From the NCBI GenBank assembly GCA_018340375.1, contig JAFFJZ010000073.1:248001-312000 (forward strand): a DNA stretch of 64,000 nucleotides, written 5' to 3'. Made by a program: the position numbers and the translations under genes. This document shows, one piece after another, positions 1 to 11,068 of the stretch. The notes beneath the pieces were generated by a model. The model was not told the DNA's origin and did no database searches. It saw only the letters and a program-made list of their open reading frames with translations. This DNA comes from Gonatopus flavifemur (taxonomy: Eukaryota; Arthropoda; Insecta; Hymenoptera; Dryinidae). The stretch's first letter is position 1. The number at the start of each line of letters is the position of its first letter.

Positions 1-813
1 ACTTGGATTATTCACTTGCAGCTCGACGGATGGTTTTACTTTTCAAATTGAAGAGTACTCTTCATGTTGAAATTTTCAAATTTGAGGAAAAAGCCTTATT
101 TTCCGAGTTGAATTCGTTGTTAGGGTGATGATAAATTTGTGGGAAGAGTTTGAAAATTAGGTGGAATCTATATTGATCAGGAAAGTCCAAATCGTGTGGC
201 AAAAGTTAGAAAATCTGTCAACTTAGCTTACGGCACGTGGGTATTCTATCAGCTTTTCTTCACTGAACGAAATCTAGGCAGGAGAAATGTATCAAAATTT
301 AGTAAAATCAAGTTGGTACAGAGTAAGAGAGGACAGATATATTCATTGAATTTTATTGGTTATTATAAAAATGTTGACAAATACGTAAAGGCTATGTATG
401 ACTCAATTTATCGTCTCTCAATATTTTTGGTCAATGATTTTGTATTGTGTGCATTTTTGTATCTTTTCACTAGCAGGTTGAGGAAATATGTGTATTGAAC
501 CTGTTTTATAAATATAATAACATTCATTCGTAGGAACATGATACAACATCATTGGAACAAAAATATTAAAAGACGACACATTGGATCTTCTGTAGCCTTT
601 CCTTATTTACCACCATTTTTATAATAACCAATAAAATTCAATGAATATATCTTTCCTCTCTTACTCTGTACCAACTTGATTTTACTGAATTTTGATACAT
701 TTCTCCTGCCTGGTTTTCGTTTAGTGAAGAAAAGCTGATAGAATACCCATGTGCCGTGAGCTGAGTTGACAGATTTTCTAACTTTTGCCACACGATTTGG
801 ACTTTCCTGATCA
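1..813. repeat. Fold-back repeat, family FB1 (truncated copy)
   Basis: The sequence reads back on itself around position 495: the stretch near 180-437 is the imperfect reverse complement of about 551-813. The first 560 bp are nearly identical to 54697-55255, starting from the same TTATTCACTTGCAGCTCGAC. Related copies lie at 53370-55665 and inside the palindrome at 41578-45598. Short open frames here are repeat-borne and I see no protein family in them. The right arm stops abruptly at the CAGTGATGCC terminus of the next element. Confidence 0.75.
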
Positions 814-1536
814 GTGATGCCAGCATTTGGTCGACCGAGTCGATTTACCCTCTCCGTCTGAGCATTTCTCGTCCCCACCATTCCAGCCGGGTGTACGCAC
901 ACATTGACACCCGTATTCATGTGATTCGGAACCGGTCGGTTCACTTCGAGTCAGCTGGGACAATCGAGAGAGAACCAACTATCCTTCGGTCTTTGTCTTC
1001 TCAATATGTTTTACGATCGGCTTACTCCGTGCAAGATCGGAAAAAGTTGAAAGCCCACGCGGTCGACTTACCGAAAAGTTTCACCGCTTTTTCTTTTCCA
1101 AGGGACAATTTTATTGTAATCAGTATCAAACTGACTTACCCGGCACCCCGGGCAATTCTCGGCCGGGGTCCTTCGATATTTTTTTCGTTTTTTTTTCAAT
1201 TAAAGAGCCAGTTCAATACTGATTATTAAATTATCACGATGAAATATAGATTTGATGCATAGCATCATTTAATTGAAGTAAAATCGAATATAAGTAAATA
1301 ATTGTTGAATTATTATTTATTTTTCATAAATTTTATAAGATTATTGGTTATTCTTACGACTGATTATGAAGCTTTCAAGAACTCCTATATGTATTGTACA
1401 AAAATTTTCTAATAGTTACGCATTTCCAATCATTATTTCAAATCTTGATGATTTTTCAAGGAATTTCATTAGAATTGTCAATCAATCGATGGTTGAAAAA
1501 TTCTAAGATAGTTTGGGGATCTATGATGAATGTCTT

Positions 1537-4001
1537 TGACGAATTGATAAAAAAATTTCGAAACTTTGTCTCCGTGGAATATAGACCGATCGATGCAGAA
1601 TCTTCTGAAATGAGAAATGAATAGCACTTCAGAGGAACGTTTTTGAAAAAGTGTACTTGCAAATTCCATCAATTCCTGTGACGAATTGATGAAGAAATTT
1701 CAAAAATTTGTGTCCATCGAATAAAGACCAATCGATTCGCAATCTACTGAAATGAAAAATGAAATCACTTCGGAGGAATGTTTTTAAAAAAGTATACTTG
1801 AGAGTACTCGAACAATACTTCCGATATTTTCAAAGAGCTTGTTAACGTCCAACAGATTGAACACCTCCAGAGCTCTATATGAATTCATTAGTTCTTTAAG
1901 AGTTCTATTCTCGCTCTTGAAAAAGAATTCTTCGTGTGTTATCTTGGCGGGTTCATGTCCTCAGGAATATCTTTTTTTCCCGATTTCATATTATCCTTTT
2001 CCTAATTCAAGCAACTGAAGATAGTAATTGTAATAATCTTATATTATAATAGGAACTAACTTTTTTTCCTTGCGGTTATTATATTGATATATTACTGGTT
2101 GACAGTACCATCTACCTCAAAACAAACACCTTCATCATAAATGGATACTTGTACTTATAACACTTATAATCTAGATACTTGTCCTCATACTCGAAAATAT
2201 ATCATGAAATATTCCAGCCTTCATGATACTTGTCATACTCCTTAGAATCCATTGCTCTCCGTGAGGAGATTCAGAATCGATCGGTCTATATTCCACGGAG
2301 ACAAAGTTTCGAAATTCTTTTATCAATTCGTCAAAGGGTTTGATGGAATTCGCAAGTATACTTTTTTAAAAACATTCCTCGGAAGTGATTTCATTTTTCA
2401 TTTCAGTAGATTGCGAATCGATCGGTCTTTATTCGATGGACACAAGTTTTTGAAATTTTTTCCATCAATTTGTCACAGGAATTGATGGAATTTGCAAGTA
2501 CACTCTTTTAAAAACGTTCCTTCGAAGTGATATTCATTGTTTCTCTTTTCAGAAGATTTCGAATCGATCGGTTTACACGGAGAAAAATTATAATGTAAAT
2601 TTAACATCAGTGCATAGATAAAACTTTGAATGTAATTTCTACATTAATTTTGATGAAACTCACATGACACGTACATGATCATTGCTTTGGAAGATTGTAA
2701 AAATTACGCCAATCCAAAAATATATTTATTATGATATTATTGACCACGAACAATGTAAATTTTCCATTACACTCGACTGAATCTACTTTTCACGAACGTG
2801 ATGCCATAAAGCATGCTCAACCACATTTCCACTTATTCAATTCTACAGCAATCCAATGTACATTCAACAAGTACAGTTGCTAATGTTACTCATGCTTTTT
2901 TGAATGATAATCTGAATTATTTTCCAGGAATTTTATTCTCATTCTCATATATACAGTTACCGCAATCTGATGTGTATTCAACAATTGCTTCTGCAAAAAT
3001 TACTCGCCTGTGTTGGTAATACTACTGAGAAGCTCTGTAACACTCCTTTTAGTTCAAAATGATTACAATCGCGTCACAAAGATGGCGCAAACATTTCAAC
3101 AGTTTTCCGCGAGTATCAGTTCGTTCCTACATTTTATATATATTAAAAACTTGAATCTCCACTCATAGCGTACGGTTAGTGATAATGATAGAATAAGGCG
3201 ACATAACATTGTATTGTATCTTATTGTAATATGTAATATGTGAGATGTAAGATGATTCAAGCTGAGTGATTAAAGTTCATTTCACTGCTCAAAACTGCAT
3301 TTGTATATATTGTCTCATTGCAAATTCAACAAAAAACACAACAGCAAGGATTAATTGGGAAGATACCATTTTTTTTATTCCAATTGTCAGTGAAAATTCA
3401 TAAGAATGCGGCGCGAATAATGTAAAATTTTAATCACTCAAATTTTATCCCCATCTTTGGGGCTTTTGGAAAATTAACAAAAATTGTTGTAGTTATTATC
3501 GTAGTTCTCGCGTATGCATAAAATATACGAATGAGCGATTGAAATTTTATTCAAAAATCCTAACATGTATTTTACATCAGACTGATGTACAAATTTCATA
3601 AGTTTGAAGTAAATATCGCTTGTCATACTGTTTATATTCCATTCATCACGACAATAGAATTTACATTTGATGTATGTGATAGTTATGAAGTGCGTATGTT
3701 AAAATTACATCAGATAGCGGTAGAATTGCGACGTTTTCAATTTACAGCAAAAATGATGTAGAATTTCCACCGCAGAAATGCTATCCCTGTATTTACATGT
3801 GGATTTTGTCAAATTTATCGCAATTGCTGTATCTGCTACCCCAAATTTTTCTCCGTGTATATTCCACGGAGACAAAGTTTCGAAATTTTTTCATCAATTC
3901 GTCACAGGAATTGATGGAATTTGCAAGTACACTTTTTCAAAAACGTTCCTCTGGAGTGCTATTCATTTCTCATTTCAGAAGATTCTGCATCGATCGGTCT
4001 A
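1537..4001. repeat. About 150-bp units in inverted arrays
   Basis: A unit containing TTGATGGAATTTGCAAGTAC, a segment ending in CGTTCC, CATTTCAGAAGATT and CGATCGGTCTATATTCCACG is repeated with divergence. It reads reversed at about 1537-1810 and forward at about 2258-2575, resuming at 3858-4001. The stretch 1811-2250 between the two orientations shows nothing I can name. The forward array is interrupted by the elements at 2576-3857 and 4002-4329. Confidence 0.7.
2576..3857. mobile_element. Class-B small element, CACGGAGAAAAATT ends
   Basis: The ends are CACGGAGAAAAATT and AATTTTTCTCCGTG, flanked on both sides by TA. The neighbouring repeat units supply the uninterrupted target (GGTCTATATTCC), so the insertion and its 2-bp duplication can be read directly. 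The interior is AT-rich with recurrent ACATCA and TGTAAAATT words and no convincing gene. Confidence 0.7.
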
Positions 4002-4329
4002 CACAGTGAAAAAAAATTCCATCATTGCTTAAAACAGAAGTACGTGTCAAAATTCAAGTGTTGAATATTTAACTACGTGTCGAAATTCAGGTGTTGAATA
4101 TTCAACTACGTGTTAAAATTCAAGTGTTGAATATTTAACACTTTTGTGTGTTAATTTAACACATTGATCAAATGCTGTTCGATCGATTCATTTTCAACAC
4201 ATTAAAATGTTATTGGAGTTCAAATTAACACTTTTTGAGTGTCACTCTGGAATCAACACACGTTGAGTGTGAAGAAAAATGGTTAACATTCGCTTGTGTG
4301 TTGAATTTGACGAAGAATTTTTTACTGTG
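4002..4329. mobile_element. Class-B small element with 33-bp core repeats
   Basis: The ends are CACAGTGAAAAAAAATTC and GAATTTTTTACTGTG, flanked by TA on both sides. The core starts with three 33-bp copies of ACGTGTCRAAATTCARGTG followed by TTGAATATTYAAC, then more variants of TTGAAT and TTAACAC. It sits in the same TA of the host 150-bp unit as the element at 2576-3857. Confidence 0.7.
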
Positions 4330-4499
4330 TATATCTCATGGACACGAATATTTGGGAAATTCCCAATCGATTCGGACCTGTACTTGGTCGAATCCGCAAG
4401 TGCATTCTGAAAGATCAGGATTATTGATAACATGACGATGTAATGACATAAAAAATAATAATCGGATGTGAAATTCAATTATTCACCAGAGAGATGACA

Positions 4500-4745
4500 A
4501 AAAAAATGAGAGGTCTCCACACAGAATCGAACCCGACCGTTCTTTCGCAAGAACCATAACTAAGTTCGTTTAGTGGTGTCCCAAGTTACCCCAACTTACT
4601 CCAAGTATTTTGGATTCGCTATTCCCAGTTAAACAAACAAAATGATTGGTTTGGTACAAGTTAGAGCAACTCGGAGCAAGTAGAACGAACGAACCTCATG
4701 TCTTTTGCCGCTAGGCTATGGGGTCTTGTAATGTTTCGAACCACA
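4500..4745 (-). other. tRNA-derived (SINE-like) relic split by an insertion
   Basis: On the minus strand, TAGCCTAGCGG near 4715-4725 fits a pol III A box. GGGTTCGATTCTG near 4515-4530 fits a B box. About 135 bp lie between the two halves (roughly 4556-4692). That insert begins and ends with GTTCGTT-like sequence and resembles the MITE-like ends near 19150-19195. Acceptor-stem pairing is poor, so I read it as a SINE or tRNA pseudogene, not a functional tRNA. Confidence 0.4.
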
Positions 4746-5777
4746 TATTACATCTATGAAGTAATGCAGCGAAGGAAAGAGACTGATAGTGCGTGGAATG
4801 ATGAAATATCAATTTGAATGCTCAAATCTAATTATTCAGTCCATTGAAGATAATTTGCACTCAATCAATTGAATATTCAGTCTTATTATTTTTATGTTGA
4901 TCAACATCTGATAATCGATGTTGATTTGATTATCCTCATTGGAATATCATAGTGATCTCTGAAAATTAATTTATCAGGGAAAATTATGGAATTCACCGCA
5001 GGACATTTATCATAGATCCCCAAACTATCTTAGAATTTTTCAACCATCGATTGATTGACAATTCTAATGAAATTCCTTGAAAAATCATCAAGATTTGAAA
5101 TAATGATTAGGAATGCGTAACTATTGGAAAATTTTTATACAATACATATAGGAGTTCTTGAAAGCTTCATAATCAGTCATAAGAATAACCAATAATCTTA
5201 TAAAATTTATGAAAAATAAATAATAATTCAACAATTATTTACTTATATTCGATTTTACTTCAATTAAATGATGCTATGCATCAAATCTATATTTCATCGT
5301 GATAATTTAATAATCAGTATTGAACTGGCCCTTTAATTGAAAAAAAACCGAAAAAAATATCGAAGGGCCCCGGCCGAGAATTGCCCGGGGTGCCGGGTAA
5401 GTCAGTTCGATACCGATTACAATAAAATTGTCGCTTGGAAAAGAAAAAGCGGTGAAACTTTTCGGTAAGTCGACCGCGTGGGCTTTGAACTTTTTCCGAT
5501 CTTGCACGGAGTTAGCCGATCGTAAAACATATTGAGAAGACAAAGACCGACGGATAGTTGGTTCTCTCTCGATTGTCCCAGCTGACTCGAAGTGAACCGA
5601 CCGGTTCCGAATCACATGAATACGGGTTCCAATGTGTGCGTACACCCGGCTGGAATGGTGGGGACGAGAAATGCTCAGATGGAGAAGGTAAATCGACTCG
5701 GTCGACCAAATGCTGGCATCACTGCTTTTCGCTGTTAGTAAAAGTTACACCGGCCCTCTGGCGGTTGGATCATGAAG

Positions 5778-6028
5778 ACTGATCTCTATCATACTCTGGA
5801 TGCACAATCGCTATAGGAGCGCTTGTGCCTACTAGAATGAGCCGCCATGATGAAATTCCAGGAGTGGACAATCACATATAGCTCATGTTGTAAATGTGTG
5901 AAAGTCACTTATCTCTGTATACTCTCATACATGTTCACTCCTGGGAATCTCATCATGGCGGCTCATTCTTCAAATAGGCACAAGCGCTACTACCGCGATT
6001 GTGCATCCAGTGTGTAATAGAGATCAGT
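5778..6028. repeat. Fold-back MITE, about 100-bp arms
   Basis: ACTGATCTCTAT followed by CTGGATGCACAATCGC, GCGCTTGTGCCTA and GAATGAGCCGCCATGATGA on the left is mirrored on the right with few mismatches. The loop is about 60 bp. It carries no coding capacity. No target duplication is evident. Confidence 0.7.
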
Positions 6029-7000
6029 GATCATGAAAGTAGACCCACTGCAATTTTATTTTCCAATAGCAGCAAATCATGCATTTCTTTTGCATACTTT
6101 TCAACCCGTATTGATTCAAAATCTAATTATGTATCGATGCTGTATGAATATTGTTTTTTATTATCATGAATAAAAGAAGTAAAAAATGTGAGAGGGGGTC
6201 GATGGGTCTGCTTCCGTGTTCCATCCGATAAGAGGGCGTTTCAATGTTTACAAGCATTGGAACCCCGGCCGTGAGCGCTCTCATCTTCTCTCTGGTGATA
6301 CCAGACATCTAGAGCAGAGTTGCCAGATAAAAACGGGACAGTTCGGTGATTGGATAATTCTTATGTATTCATCCACTCAGATTCCAGTTTTCAAGGGAGA
6401 GAACTAATCGTCGAAGTGACTCGTATTTTACCTGGTAACCCTGATCTAGAGGAATACCACAGAATTATGGTCAATCCCGCCAACTCGGTTCAAAATCTAA
6501 ACCAGGTTCGACTCCAAAATCAATCAGAATTCAGGATTCACGATTTGAATCTCGGTTAAACTGTGAACTTGATTGGTGGGATCGCCCCTGAGCCCCTCCA
6601 TGGAATCACCTTACAACCAATGAGATCTTTGAATTCAACAGAATTGTTCAATTACGCGTTTCATCTAATCGAAAAATAAAACAAATCTTGATCTGGCATC
6701 AAAGCTACTGATCTTCAACATATGTACACTCGTAGCAGTGTTGCAAAACCTCCCGATTTATCGGGAGATCTCCCGAAATACCGATTATTCGCTGCATTTC
6801 AACAATTTTCTAATTAATTCAACAAAATCTACCGTTTTTTGGTCCATTCACAAATTTTTCTTTTTTCCACGCAGCAGTATCAATTTTCAGCCAATTTCCA
6901 TTGAAGAGCGATACACGAATTCTGTGACAATCTCCGCTCATTGGCTAGCCAGGGAACTCGTAAATCGCTCCCTATTTTATGCGACGTTATATTTCCACTT
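6029..7000. other. Unassigned sequence
   Basis: I find no gene here. There are short open frames without recognisable domains and a local inverted motif CCCGATTTATCGGGAGATCTCCCG near 6752. The stretch has the composition of old repeat debris. Confidence 0.5.
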
Positions 7001-7754
7001 AAGCTGACATTTCATGGGGCGTCGAGCGGCGGGTCGGTGCCGAATCAACGAAAAACCAAATCAACGAAAAACCAAATCAACGAAAAAAACTTTACTAGCA
7101 GTATGAAGTTGTCATTTTGTTGCAGTATGAAATGAAATTAGTCATAGATCATTGATTACATTAAACGAAAATTCTTTATGTTAACCTATTCAATGCACCC
7201 GTTTATCACAGTAGACACGTAATTCATCATTCTAATAAAATTATTAATGATCTTCCTAATCGATCGGTACAGTCAAACTGTTTCAAACGTCTGTGGAGAA
7301 CGAAAATCGGTTTGTTGTTATCATAAACATAACCATACCATAATCATAAACATAACAAAGGGAATTAAATTTACCGTGGGGTTGTGTTAGCAAATCAATG
7401 TTTTTTACTTTTCGTTTAATTTAATCAATGATCTATGACTTATTTCATTTCATACTGCAACAAAATGACAACTTCATACTTCTAGTAAATTTTTTTCCGT
7501 TGATTTGGTTTTTTGTTGATTCGGTACCGACGGATGGGGGCCAAATTAACGAAAAACCAAATCAACGAAAAGTTGGTTGAAAAGAGAGATACGTCACACT
7601 CTCTCTTTTCAAACACTGATTTCGTTGATTTGGCCCCCATCCGCACCGACCCCGAGCGGCAGCGTCAATATTGGAAGAAAAGGGAGGTCCGATCGGTTCT
7701 CTTTTTTCTTCCAATGTTGACGCTGCCGCTCGACGCCCCATGAAATGTCAGCTT
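7001..7754. repeat. Nested fold-back elements
   Basis: The outer arms AAGCTGACATTTCATGGG (7001) and its complement (ending 7754) enclose further inverted structures. One runs 7033-7531 with ends GTCGGTGCCGAATCAACG and has about 90-bp inner arms (7093-7180 against 7405-7490). A second runs about 7527-7652 with ends GGATGGGGGCCAAAT. A third hairpin at 7657-7734 is centred on GATCGG. All are non-coding. The order implies successive insertion of hairpin-forming elements into one another. Confidence 0.6.
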
Positions 7755-7759
7755 CACAG

Positions 7760-7812
7760 GAGCATTCCGAAGTAGCTGACCAGAAGATCAGGTCAGCTAC
7801 TTCGGAAGGCTC
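7760..7812. other. 22-bp stem hairpin
   Basis: GAGCATTCCGAAGTAGCTG and onward (7760-7781) pairs with 7791-7812 with a single mismatch around a 9-nt loop (AGAAGATCA). The stem is shorter than a typical insect pre-miRNA. It directly abuts the fold-back cluster and is probably a mobile-element remnant. Confidence 0.6.
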
Positions 7813-8114
7813 CACAGACTTCTTATGACTCCCTTTCTCTATCATTATGTCCCTATGGATTTCATTCATTCTCAAAGGAGAACCACTAAATTTTGGTGAT
7901 TTATTCGATTATGTGGTATTATACCATAATATCGGATTTTCCTGATTGCTTGAAAACTAGTAACTTATAGTAAAGGTACTAAAAACTTGTAGTTTTCCAC
8001 CAATAAGGGAAATTCGGTGTTACGGGTATTCGGTATTATGGTACACCACCTTCATGTTTCATACGTGTAGGCCGAAATACACAAACTACGTAAATCTGCG
8101 GAAGTTACAAAAGA

Positions 8115-8251
8115 GGGGTAGGAGGTATTTTGGCCGGAAAAGTTTTTGGGCGAATTAACATGATTTGACAATCGCTAGTCGCTTTTAGAGAACACTAGGG
8201 AATGATTAGCGATTGTCAAATCATCTCGATTCGGCCAAAAGACCCCCTACC
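8115..8251. repeat. Short fold-back MITE
   Basis: GGGGTAGGAGGTATTTTGGCCG and ATGATTTGACAATCGCTA on the left are mirrored by TAGCGATTGTCAAATCAT and CGGCCAAAAGACCCCCTACC on the right, around a loop of about 35 bp. Confidence 0.65.
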
Positions 8252-8760
8252 GAAAGAGGACGTAGATCCCGCATGAGACTCTACGCATCCGTTTTAACGA
8301 TTACTAAAGGTCTAGTTACACAAGTACGAAAACCTAAACGTGAAGACCGGAAGGATAAGCAATACGGAAATTTGGCTCTATGCGCAGCCATTTACGTTTA
8401 CGTTCGGAATCAATATTATTATTTTATGGGTTTCTATATGTGCCTTTGTCACAATACTTGTAAAGGATTTTACAAGGATCAAATTCTATGTGAAATTCAA
8501 TGTTCTATTGGTTTCTATTGATATGATCGGCAAAACCTGATAAATACTAACAGAAATAAACTGTCTCATCTATTTCTGTGCGGTCCAGGTCACATCATCT
8601 ATTAGAATTCATTGGAATCTATCCGATTTTCCAGACAAGGCATTTCTAAGAAAGTTATCACAAGTTACTAGCTTCTCACTAATTATGGTAATTCGGGATT
8701 ATGAGACGCTATCTCTTTTTCAATAATTTTTCCATCTAATTCGATTTTTTTTGTGTTATA

Positions 8761-10818
8761 GCTGAGATACGTGTAGGCTGTTTTGTTGCAGAACACAATC
8801 TCCCTTATACAATTACTGATCATCTCACCAAATTGATCTCAACAATATGTTCAGATTCAAAAATAGCCAATAAAATGAAATGCTCTCGACCTAGGACACA
8901 AGCAATCGTTGAAAATGTCATCGGGAAGGAACACTTCTCAAAATTATGTGAAGACTTACGAAACGTCAAATTATCTCTAATAATTGACGAGTCAACCGAT
9001 ATGAGAACAGTTAAACATTTGTGCTTGGTCGTAAGATATGTTGAAAATCTTATTGTGAGACTTTTTTCTCGGACATATTCCTCTTGTTTCAGCAGATGCC
9101 ACTACATTATTCAACAAAATTGATGAGTTTTTCAATGAGAATAATATTCCTTATAAGCAAAATTTAATCGGATTTGCATAGGGGTGCACACGAGACTCGC
9201 GTCAAGAACTTGGAAAATGATGTATATTCATCATTCTACTGTTTGTAAGACATGGTTTACTAAACTCAATTGAAGCTTCGTATCAGACGGAACAAATTCG
9301 TGACAGGTTTTGATCTTGCAAATGAAAATGATCAAGATCTATATCGAGATCTGCATTGAGCGTTGCACCGAGACGAGACGAGACTGACAAACGATACCGG
9401 AAGCATACCTTGGTTGATCTTGTTTATGAAATCGGAATGATCGATTATTCCGTTTCATTAGATACGAAGTCGGAATTCTGTGCGGTGGATACCTCATTGG
9501 AACAGGTTTAAATTAAGATGATGTATTCTTTTTCAGTCTCGACGAGAATATCGTGTGCACCCCTAGATTTGCATCTGACGGTGCAAATGTCATGATGGGG
9601 TCGGAACATTCTGTCATGGTTTTATTGGAAAACGAAGTGCCTAACTTATTCGTCATAAAATGCATTTGCCATTCATTTCATTTATGCGCATCTCACGCAT
9701 GTGAAAAGCTCCCTCGTTTTGTTGAAGATCTATGTAGAGACATTTATAATTATTTCTCTTCGAGTCCTGAAAGAATAGAGGAATTTAAAGAGTTTCAAAT
9801 CTTTTGCGATTTCAAAGTACATGAAATATTGCATCCCAGTCAAACCAGATGGCTTTCGGTCCATGCTGCTATTTCAAGAATCTTAGAACAATATTCTGTC
9901 TTGAAATTGTTTTTTGTAGATCCTAAAAATAGACAAAAAAATAATCTTATAAGTGCAGAAAATATATTACAAAAATTGAATGATCCCATAACTTTACTTT
10001 TTCTTCAATTTTTAGATTTTGTTTTACCGATCTTCAACAGACTCAACAAAGAAATGCAAGCTGAGAGTACAAAAATCCATGTTTGATATTCCTGCGTATG
10101 TAATAGTTTGAGAACATTGTTTGATTGTTTTTCAATCAGAAATTATGCATTGAGAACAAGTATTGAAAAAATTGGTTTCAGGAATGCACGCAACTTTTGA
10201 GACATAGATGATATTTATTTTGGAGCTAATGCTTCAGATACGTTGCTTTCTGAAACATCTTCAACTAAAGATCAAGTTCTCCTGTTCAAAACAAGGTCTT
10301 TGCAGTCTCACGTTGAAGCTTGTGACCAAATTGTTCGGCGGTTTTCTTTAAAAAATAACCCACTCGGTGATTTAAATGCATTTTCTCCTGAGAATGTGAA
10401 AAAAGGCGAGCTACCATCTATAGTGCGAATATGTAAGGACTTCCCAAATTTGATGCATCCTACAGATTTCCAAAAAATCGATACCGAGTGACGACTGCTT
10501 CGAAACACTACAGGAATTGAGAAATTCGATAATAACTTGGAATCATTTTGGACTAATGTAAGTGAGTTGAAAACTGGTAACAATTCCCAAATGTTTGGAA
10601 CTCTTTGCTCATTCGTGTTTAAGATATTATCTTTGCCTCATTCTCCAGCAAATGTTGGAAGAATATTCTCTTCCATCAGTTTGCTGAAGAATAAGCAAAT
10701 AAATAGATTGGGAACAGATGCAGTTGTCTTCTACATACTAAAGCTTATATGGGGTAAAATTCGCCAAGTGTTCCCACCTGAAAATTTCAATCTCATCAAT
10801 GTTGATGAAATTCCATGA
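8761..10818 (+). pseudogene. Broken hAT-superfamily transposase (ZBED5/SCAND3-like group)
   Basis: Several open pieces form one hAT transposase. Near 8980 is LIIDESTD, carrying the first catalytic Asp. Near 9575 is SDGANVMMG with the second Asp region, followed by a CICHSFHLCASH segment. PSQTRWLSVHAAI follows, typical of ZBED5/SCAND3-type hAT proteins. At 10537-10818 the C-terminal dimerisation motif reads LPHSPANVGRIFSSISLLKNK. The gene is dead. A T-run near 9060 shifts frame, a 387-bp MITE interrupts the second catalytic segment, and 10087-10250 contains stops. I see no BED zinc finger upstream and no hAT termini around it. Confidence 0.75.
9179..9565. mobile_element. hAT-type MITE inside the hAT transposase
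   Basis: The ends are TAGGGGTGCACACGA and TCGTGTGCACCCCTA, and the 8-bp target GATTTGCA is repeated exactly on both sides (9171-9178 and 9566-9573). Removing the element and one copy of the target restores reading through the catalytic segment. An 8-bp duplication is the hAT signature. The 387-bp body has no coding capacity. Confidence 0.85.
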
Positions 10819-11068
10819 ATTTGTTGTACCAGTGACCCTCTTCGAATTGTGTTAACACCAGGTTTCTAGGAAGTCAGGTTTTCGTGGTACAGGGGTTTCA
10901 ATTTTCAAGATATTTTTGATCTGCGTTTTTTCGAAAAATCATCATCCTCATCAATTCCATTTAATGAAAATATGTCATTATTGATGTTGTTAGGATTTTT
11001 TCTGAAATATTGATGAAACCTTGATAAATCGAAAGCTTGATTCCTTAGCTTCAAAATCATACAGATTA
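10742..11068 (+). repeat. Inverted repeat, left copy (contains the hAT 3' end)
   Basis: This stretch is about 90% identical to the reverse complement of 14378-14822. It includes the last codons of the hAT transposase and its 3' flank (TGACCCTCTTCG, ACCAGGTTTCTAGGAAGTCA). The right copy has about 100 bp not present here. Confidence 0.7.

Larger units (their letters stand above)
812..5724. mobile_element. 4.9-kb element with 0.72-kb terminal inverted repeats
   Basis: Positions 812-1536 are the near-perfect reverse complement of 5002-5724. Both ends read CAGTGATGCCAGCATTTGG. That terminus resembles hAT ends, but the 8 bp outside each end (TTCCTGAT and CTTTTCGC) do not match, so no target duplication supports a hAT assignment. 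Each arm carries the same 112-codon open frame pointing inward (891-1229 on +, 5307-5645 on -) over a GC-rich block. It resembles no protein I know and may simply be open by chance. The interior holds inverted 150-bp units and two smaller insertions, but no transposase. Confidence 0.7.

Noticed and set aside
891..1229. 112-codon frame mirrored at 5307-5645 as a gene
   Set aside because: It lies wholly inside the inverted arms of the 4.9-kb element, has no recognisable domain, and its duplication is explained by the arms.
7760..7812. microRNA precursor
   Set aside because: The stem is only 22 bp with almost perfect pairing and it abuts a fold-back cluster; a pre-miRNA would have a longer imperfect stem.
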